Source: Prevotellaceae bacterium UBA711
GTDB lineage: Bacteria; Bacteroidota; Bacteroidia; Bacteroidales; Bacteroidaceae
Assembly (NCBI GenBank): GCA_002297545.1
Contig: DBLZ01000121.1
Location: 1 to 7,546, forward strand
Reading direction: 5' to 3'
Length of the DNA stretch: 7,546 nt
Numbering within the stretch: the stretch's first letter is position 1; every line of letters begins with the position of its first letter. This document shows, one piece after another, positions 4,366 to 7,546 of the stretch. The position numbers and the translations under genes were made by a program. The notes below the pieces were generated by a model. That model had not been told where the DNA came from and ran no database searches. It saw nothing but the letters and a program-made list of their open reading frames with translations.

Positions 4366-6654
4366 CTAATTTTTGATTACTATTTTACCGTTTACGATAT
4401 TGAGTCCCTTCTGCATCCTGTTCAAGCGCTGGCCGGACATATTGTAGATCTTACCGTTATCCTGATTTTCATCAAGCACATCGTCTTGCGTGATATCAAG
4501 CACATCGTCGATGCCGGTCTCAACATCACTTAGCGAAATGGACAAGAATGACTGGCGGGAGCCGGCAGTGCCAGATCCATCTGCAATTTTAAGATAACAC
4601 TTGTACTGATCCAAATAAACTTTGGTTGCACTCTCTGTCACAAGAGAGAAGCCTATCTTGTCAGTTCCTGTTCTCCTGGCCAAGACATAGATACCTTGGC
4701 CAGCAGGAACATTGTATCCTTCCTTTTTAATCTCGCCATTCTCTATAAGCTTATCATTACATTCTAAGATACCAGTTAGCCAATTTTGACTTCCCTGGGC
4801 AAGCACAGCACTGCCCTGTGTAATTGTAGGATACATCCAATCGTTTTCATATTTGACAAACTGCCACCGCTTGCCTCTGCATTCCGGGGATATCTTAATT
4901 AAATAAGGTATTCCTGCCTGTTGCTTATCGTATTGCATGGTATCAAGTTTAAATTGAGCGGTTTCATTGTCTATTCCTGTACAATAAAAACGTTCTACTC
5001 CTGAAGGACAATCCCACTTGGCAGGAACACAGATAGTAGCATACTCGGCATTTGGAATATCATAGAATACTTCTTCACTAATAGGTGCGCCAAAGCCATC
5101 TTCGCCTTTTACATCTTCGTAATAGTATCCCATTTCTGTTTCTCCCATTACAATAGCATTATACTTCTTGATGATTTTATCATGAGTTACGTCACCTTCA
5201 ATGTTAACATCATCAATATATTGATTTATCTGCTCAGCGGATAAAGAAGTAGTCAAACCATAAAATATAGTATCTGCTGTCTCAGACTTGTATGGTAGTT
5301 TGGGTAAATCTATATATATGTCTGGAATATTTTCAGGACCACCATGTTTGACATACCAATCAACACATTTCTCATCTAAGCTACTCTCTATCTCCTCCCC
5401 ACCTATCTCCTCGACATAGAAATATGATTCGTCAGTCAAAGCATGCGATATACGGATTTCACCCTTTGCTGTCTTCACAGCAGCAACACGAGTGGAGTTC
5501 AAATACGCAGTCACTATGGGAAGAGTATCTTTTACTGCCGGTTTCACTAACGTACATCTAAATGGCTGTGTTTTTGCCTGTGACAAACGCGTTGCCGCAG
5601 GCTCTCTACCAACAGGAAATGAAGTAAGCGCAACCGAATATAAACCAGAATAGAAATTTCTCAAATACACACTACCGTCCTCTCCTATTTCATACTTCCA
5701 CATAATCATAGGATTATTTTCGCAATCAGTATCCTCTCCAGGCATGATACCATATTGTCTACAATCAGCACCAGTCATTCCCCAGTAAGAGCCATTTGCA
5801 ACATTCTTAAAACGATAAACCCCCCCCCCTTTCATACCAGTTATAACCGCAAACGCTCTGCAGTCCTGTGCCGTTTCTAAAAGGGTATTAACGTCTGTTG
5901 TTGTTGCCAGTTTATTCCAAGCGTTATCCAATCCTGTTCGGTCATTAATCTTATACTGGCCAAAAGCTTCTCCATAAGACAAAGATCGCAGCCATTTTTC
6001 AGTTTCATCGCGAACATCTACAAAAAAAGAACTATCAACGTCTGCGCCCTGGACAGTACTACCTACCAACCGAAATAGCCAAAAAGCACCTATAGGATCT
6101 TCGCTCTTATCAGAAGTCAGACCAGCCGTCTTACTATGATCATCATTAGGATAGTTCACCTTACCATCCAGCCAATTTAGATATAGACCAGCCGCTTTAT
6201 ATGAAGTAGTATATGGTCTAATTTTATAAGCAATATCAAATGATGGAGTCTCAGCTGCGGTGGATTGGCTAAGCGCCCAATATTTTGCTTGTGATCTATC
6301 ATCAACTAACTGCACGAAGTTTAAGCAATCACTATAAGAAGCAGCAGGCTCATATGAAAGCCATTTTTTAGCTATCACAGAATAAATTTGCACAGCCTTA
6401 GCCGCAGGTTTGGCTGGATCGGAGTCAGGACAGAAAAAAGCGAACAGACCTGCATTAGCAAGAGTCTCAGTGGGGCTTGTGTACGGAGTCATGCGGCGAA
6501 ACCAGCCGTTCTTAAGCGTATATACGTATTCCGGATTTTCTACATTCGTAGATACTTGATAACCTACACCCACTGGTACAGTTATCGTCTCTTGTCCCCA
6601 CGATGCCACCGCAAACATGGCAAGCAACATCGTAAATAAAATTTGTTTTTTCAT
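4366..6654 (-). CDS. Large secreted Bacteroidales protein with in-frame G10 tract
   Basis: This encodes 762 residues. A signal peptide (MKKQILFTMLLAMFAVASWG) is followed by Q21, the usual mature N-terminus in this phylum. Residues 277-345 (VYRFKNVANGSYWGM onward, ending SVYLRNFYSGLYSV) resemble a ricin-like beta-trefoil module. Residues 530-590 (YDIPNAEYATICVPAKW, then AGIPYLIK) resemble the YATLYLPF-type beta module of Prevotella/Bacteroides secreted proteins. Residues 735-762 carry the short C-terminal motif IYNMSGQRLNRMQKGLNIVN followed by GKIVIKN, which may be a reduced sorting-type domain. No catalytic motif is recognised, so a binding or surface role is inferred only. The start at 6654 is set by the signal peptide; upstream in-frame ATGs lie in the leader. 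Codons 276-278 plus one base are a G10 run. GC is near 40%, lower than the neighbours. A good promoter lies 130-161 bases upstream. Confidence 0.88.
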   Translation of the reverse strand: MKKQILFTMLLAMFAVASWGQETITVPVGVGYQVSTNVENPEYVYTLKNGWFRRMTPYTSPTETLANAGLFAFFCPDSDPAKPAAKAVQIYSVIAKKWLSYEPAASYSDCLNFVQLVDDRSQAKYWALSQSTAAETPSFDIAYKIRPYTTSYKAAGLYLNWLDGKVNYPNDDHSKTAGLTSDKSEDPIGAFWLFRLVGSTVQGADVDSSFFVDVRDETEKWLRSLSYGEAFGQYKINDRTGLDNAWNKLATTTDVNTLLETAQDCRAFAVITGMKGGGVYRFKNVANGSYWGMTGADCRQYGIMPGEDTDCENNPMIMWKYEIGEDGSVYLRNFYSGLYSVALTSFPVGREPAATRLSQAKTQPFRCTLVKPAVKDTLPIVTAYLNSTRVAAVKTAKGEIRISHALTDESYFYVEEIGGEEIESSLDEKCVDWYVKHGGPENIPDIYIDLPKLPYKSETADTIFYGLTTSLSAEQINQYIDDVNIEGDVTHDKIIKKYNAIVMGETEMGYYYEDVKGEDGFGAPISEEVFYDIPNAEYATICVPAKWDCPSGVERFYCTGIDNETAQFKLDTMQYDKQQAGIPYLIKISPECRGKRWQFVKYENDWMYPTITQGSAVLAQGSQNWLTGILECNDKLIENGEIKKEGYNVPAGQGIYVLARRTGTDKIGFSLVTESATKVYLDQYKCYLKIADGSGTAGSRQSFLSISLSDVETGIDDVLDITQDDVLDENQDNGKIYNMSGQRLNRMQKGLNIVNGKIVIKN
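4471..4509 (-). repeat. 15-bp direct repeat near the 3' end of the secreted-protein gene
   Basis: ATCAAGCACATCGTC occurs at 4471-4485 and 4495-4509, a 24-bp period. It encodes the doubled DDVLD (residues 716-720 and 724-728) just before the C-terminal motif. It keeps the reading frame and lengthens the acidic linker; a small in-frame duplication is the simplest explanation. Confidence 0.8.
5820..5829 (-). repeat. G10 homopolymer in the coding frame
   Basis: Ten consecutive C on the plus strand are ten G in the coding strand (AAA GGG GGG GGG GTT TAT), encoding residues 276-279 of the secreted protein. With nine G the frame reaches TGA after about a dozen further codons; with eleven G it reaches TAA almost at once. 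Tracts of this length are classic sites of slipped-strand length change. Confidence 0.9.
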
Positions 6655-6733
6655 TATATTCAGAATTATGTTAAATGTCAGTTGTATGGATTGGTGTCCG
6701 GCGGGACTGTATGGCCGGCATCTTATGTCCAAG

Positions 6734-6784
6734 GCACCGCCACGGGCGCACACCGCACGGCGTGCATTATGGTTTTAGCGGTGC
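6734..6784 (-). other. Possible folded leader of the secreted-protein mRNA
   Basis: A perfect 7-bp inverted repeat (GCACCGC at 6734-6740, GCGGTGC at 6778-6784) encloses 37 bases that contain a second hairpin (GCAC...GTGC, 6748-6765, one mismatch). The outer arm touches the -7 element, so only part of it may be transcribed. No known riboswitch is recognised. The leader would be about 120 bases long. Confidence 0.3.
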
Positions 6785-6815
6785 AAAGTTACGCTCTTTT
6801 AAGCTATCCACCAAA
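6784..6815 (-). promoter_or_regulatory. Bacteroidetes sigma-type promoter of the secreted-protein unit
   Basis: On the minus strand TTTG (6815-6812), a 20-base spacer, then TAACTTTG (6791-6784) match the -33 TTTG / -7 TAnnTTTG consensus of Bacteroidetes at the normal spacing. Transcription would start near 6777, giving a leader of about 123 bases before the ATG at 6654. It is the only good promoter seen for this gene and the two peptides behind it. The bases to its right (6816-6918) hold only an AT-rich 7-bp inverted repeat (ACTAAAA 6823-6829, TTTTAGT 6850-6856). Confidence 0.8.
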
Positions 6816-6918
6816 TGTTTAGACTAAAATTTATCATAAAGACTGTGCTTTTTAGTAAAAATGCTCTATGTGGCAGGCCGGAGAGGACATCGCAAGGAAG
6901 GGAATGGCATGCAGGAGA

Positions 6919-7081
6919 GGCTGTGTCGAAATGTGATTTAAGACCGCAATGCCCCCCCGTCGCCCGCCTTATAAGTCGTAGGTATAGGCTACGGGCTGAA
7001 GGCCCAACAGCGGTCAGCCCGGGGCAGCGCCCCGGGTATGATGTATTCCTCTCAGCCATGCGCCCTGAAAGGGCAAAAGCG
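6919..7081 (+). repeat. Left arm of a 163-bp inverted repeat
   Basis: It pairs with 7115-7277 at roughly 88% identity by eye, including a perfect core of about 39 bases (TATGATGTATTCCTCTCAGC and the bases that follow). It contains GGGCTGAAGGCCC and CCCGGGGCAGCGCCCCGGG palindromes. A seven-C run at 6954-6960 accounts for one length difference from the other arm. No coding signal is seen. Confidence 0.88.
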
Positions 7082-7114
7082 CTGATATTCAACACTCGGA
7101 CACCACCACATTAC

Positions 7115-7277
7115 CGCTTATGCCCTTTCAGGGCGCATGGCTGAGAGGAATACATCATACCCAGGGCGCTGCCCTGGGCTTTGTGCTCCTTGGGCTTTCA
7201 GCCCGTAGACTATACCCACGACTTATAAGGTGGGCTACGGGGGACATTGCGGCCTTAAATCGCATTTTGACACACCC
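7115..7277 (-). repeat. Right arm of the 163-bp inverted repeat
   Basis: It is the inverted partner of 6919-7081, separated by only 33 bases (7082-7114). If transcribed, the two arms would form a very long imperfect hairpin. The open frames that span this region on either strand are shadows of the palindromes (they give Pro/Arg/Gly-rich sequence with no recognisable family). Confidence 0.88.
7190..7243 (+). repeat. 54-bp direct repeat, copy 1
   Basis: It matches 7291-7344 with about 6 differences in 54 bases: TTGGGCTTTCAGCCC, then GACTATACCCACGACTTATA. It is also part of the right arm of the large inverted repeat, so its inverse is present in the left arm as well, making three copies of this module within about 400 bases. 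Confidence 0.85.
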
Positions 7278-7290
7278 TCATGATCGCTTG

Positions 7291-7344
7291 TTGGGCTTTT
7301 AGCCCGCAGACTATACCCACGACTTATAAGGCGGGAGACGAGGG
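7291..7344 (+). repeat. 54-bp direct repeat, copy 2
   Basis: It is the second direct copy of the module at 7190-7243, 101 bases downstream, starting TTGGGCTTTTAGCCC and sharing the block CTATACCCACGACTTATAAG without change. It stands outside the large inverted repeat, showing that the module also occurs alone. Confidence 0.85.
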
Positions 7345-7398
7345 CATGGTGGCACCGAATGGCATCTTATACGCAAACAGTCCACTCTTACCATTATA

Positions 7399-7445
7399 CG
7401 GGCTAAAAAACCAACAAGCACAAAGCCCGGGGCAACGCCGGGTTT
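7399..7445 (+). repeat. Diverged repeat module facing copy 2
   Basis: ACGGGCTAAAAAACCAACAA followed by GCACAAAGCCCGGGGCAACG resembles the reverse complement of about 7160-7206, with several differences. It faces the copy at 7291-7344, giving another, weaker inverted pair around 7345-7398, in which nothing else is recognised. Confidence 0.6.
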
Positions 7446-7462
7446 AACGGGGCAGCGGATAT

Positions 7463-7530
7463 TTTCGGTTGGTAATGTCTCCGAGAAATTAGCCGCCATT
7501 GGCGCCCCGGAGGGGCAACAAGACGTCAGC
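7463..7530 (+). repeat. Third copy of the BI-1 flanking repeat (partial)
   Basis: TTCGGTTGG, CTCCGAGAAATTAGCC, GGCGCCCCGGAGGGGCAACA and AGACGTCAGC follow the same order as in 2352-2420. The copy is more diverged and lacks the GCCCAGGGCAAGCGAAGC part, which is replaced by unrelated bases to the window end. Confidence 0.8.
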
Positions 7531-7546
7531 ACTAAGTTTGCAAGCG

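Noticed and set aside
4235..4366. Longer start for peptide 1 (102 codons from 4366)
   Set aside because: The extra 44 residues are Pro/Gly/Cys-rich, include GC-rich spacer, and the paralogous peptide starts at the same MKREYIKP.
6799..7532. Several open frames of 60-109 codons on both strands
   Set aside because: They follow palindromic repeat modules, and similar phrases (for example SCCPSGA) appear from separate copies of the repeat, so they are repeat translations, not genes.
6919..7546. CRISPR array
   Set aside because: Repeat copies are in both orientations, vary in length, and lack regular unique spacers; no cas gene is present.

Overview
The window looks like an accessory or intergenic-rich stretch of a Bacteroidales chromosome (Bacteroides/Prevotella-like; I cannot name the species). 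The evidence is two promoters with the Bacteroidetes TAnnTTTG -7 element, genes without Shine-Dalgarno sites, a secreted protein with a Q-starting mature end and the short C-terminal GQRxxxxxKGxxIxNGK motif common in this order, and two tiny peptides starting MKREYIKP, a style frequent in these genomes. Base composition is uneven, by hand-counted samples: about 64% GC in the first 180 bases, mid-50s in the ATPase gene, and about 40% in the large secreted-protein gene.

Layout. (1) 1-195: 3' end of an unrecognised plus-strand gene. (2) 247-2306: a two-gene plus-strand operon with a 4-bp ATGA overlap, encoding an ABC-type AAA ATPase and a zinc-ribbon HNH nuclease. This is the signature of the Septu anti-phage system (PtuA-PtuB); it is followed by an 11-bp hairpin. 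(3) 2352-3606: a minus-strand Bax inhibitor-1/YccA-family membrane protein gene bracketed by two 127/126-bp inverted repeats about 95% identical. (4) 6815-3653, minus strand: a consensus promoter, a 762-residue secreted protein with a G10 tract in the coding frame, then two paralogous 58- and 59-residue peptides, then a strong intrinsic terminator. The 59-residue peptide gene is easily missed. (5) 6919-7546: a dense cluster of nested inverted and direct copies of intergenic repeat modules, including a 163-bp inverted pair with a 33-nt loop. No protein gene is supported there.

How the genes may work together. PtuA and PtuB should form one defence complex in which the ATPase controls the nuclease. 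The secreted protein and the peptides are probably one transcription unit: there is no terminator or second promoter between them and a terminator follows the last one. The G10 tract could switch the large protein off by one-base slippage. The most interesting, least described part is this secreted protein plus twin peptide unit. The repeat family is shared between regions 3 and 5 and marks the gene borders.
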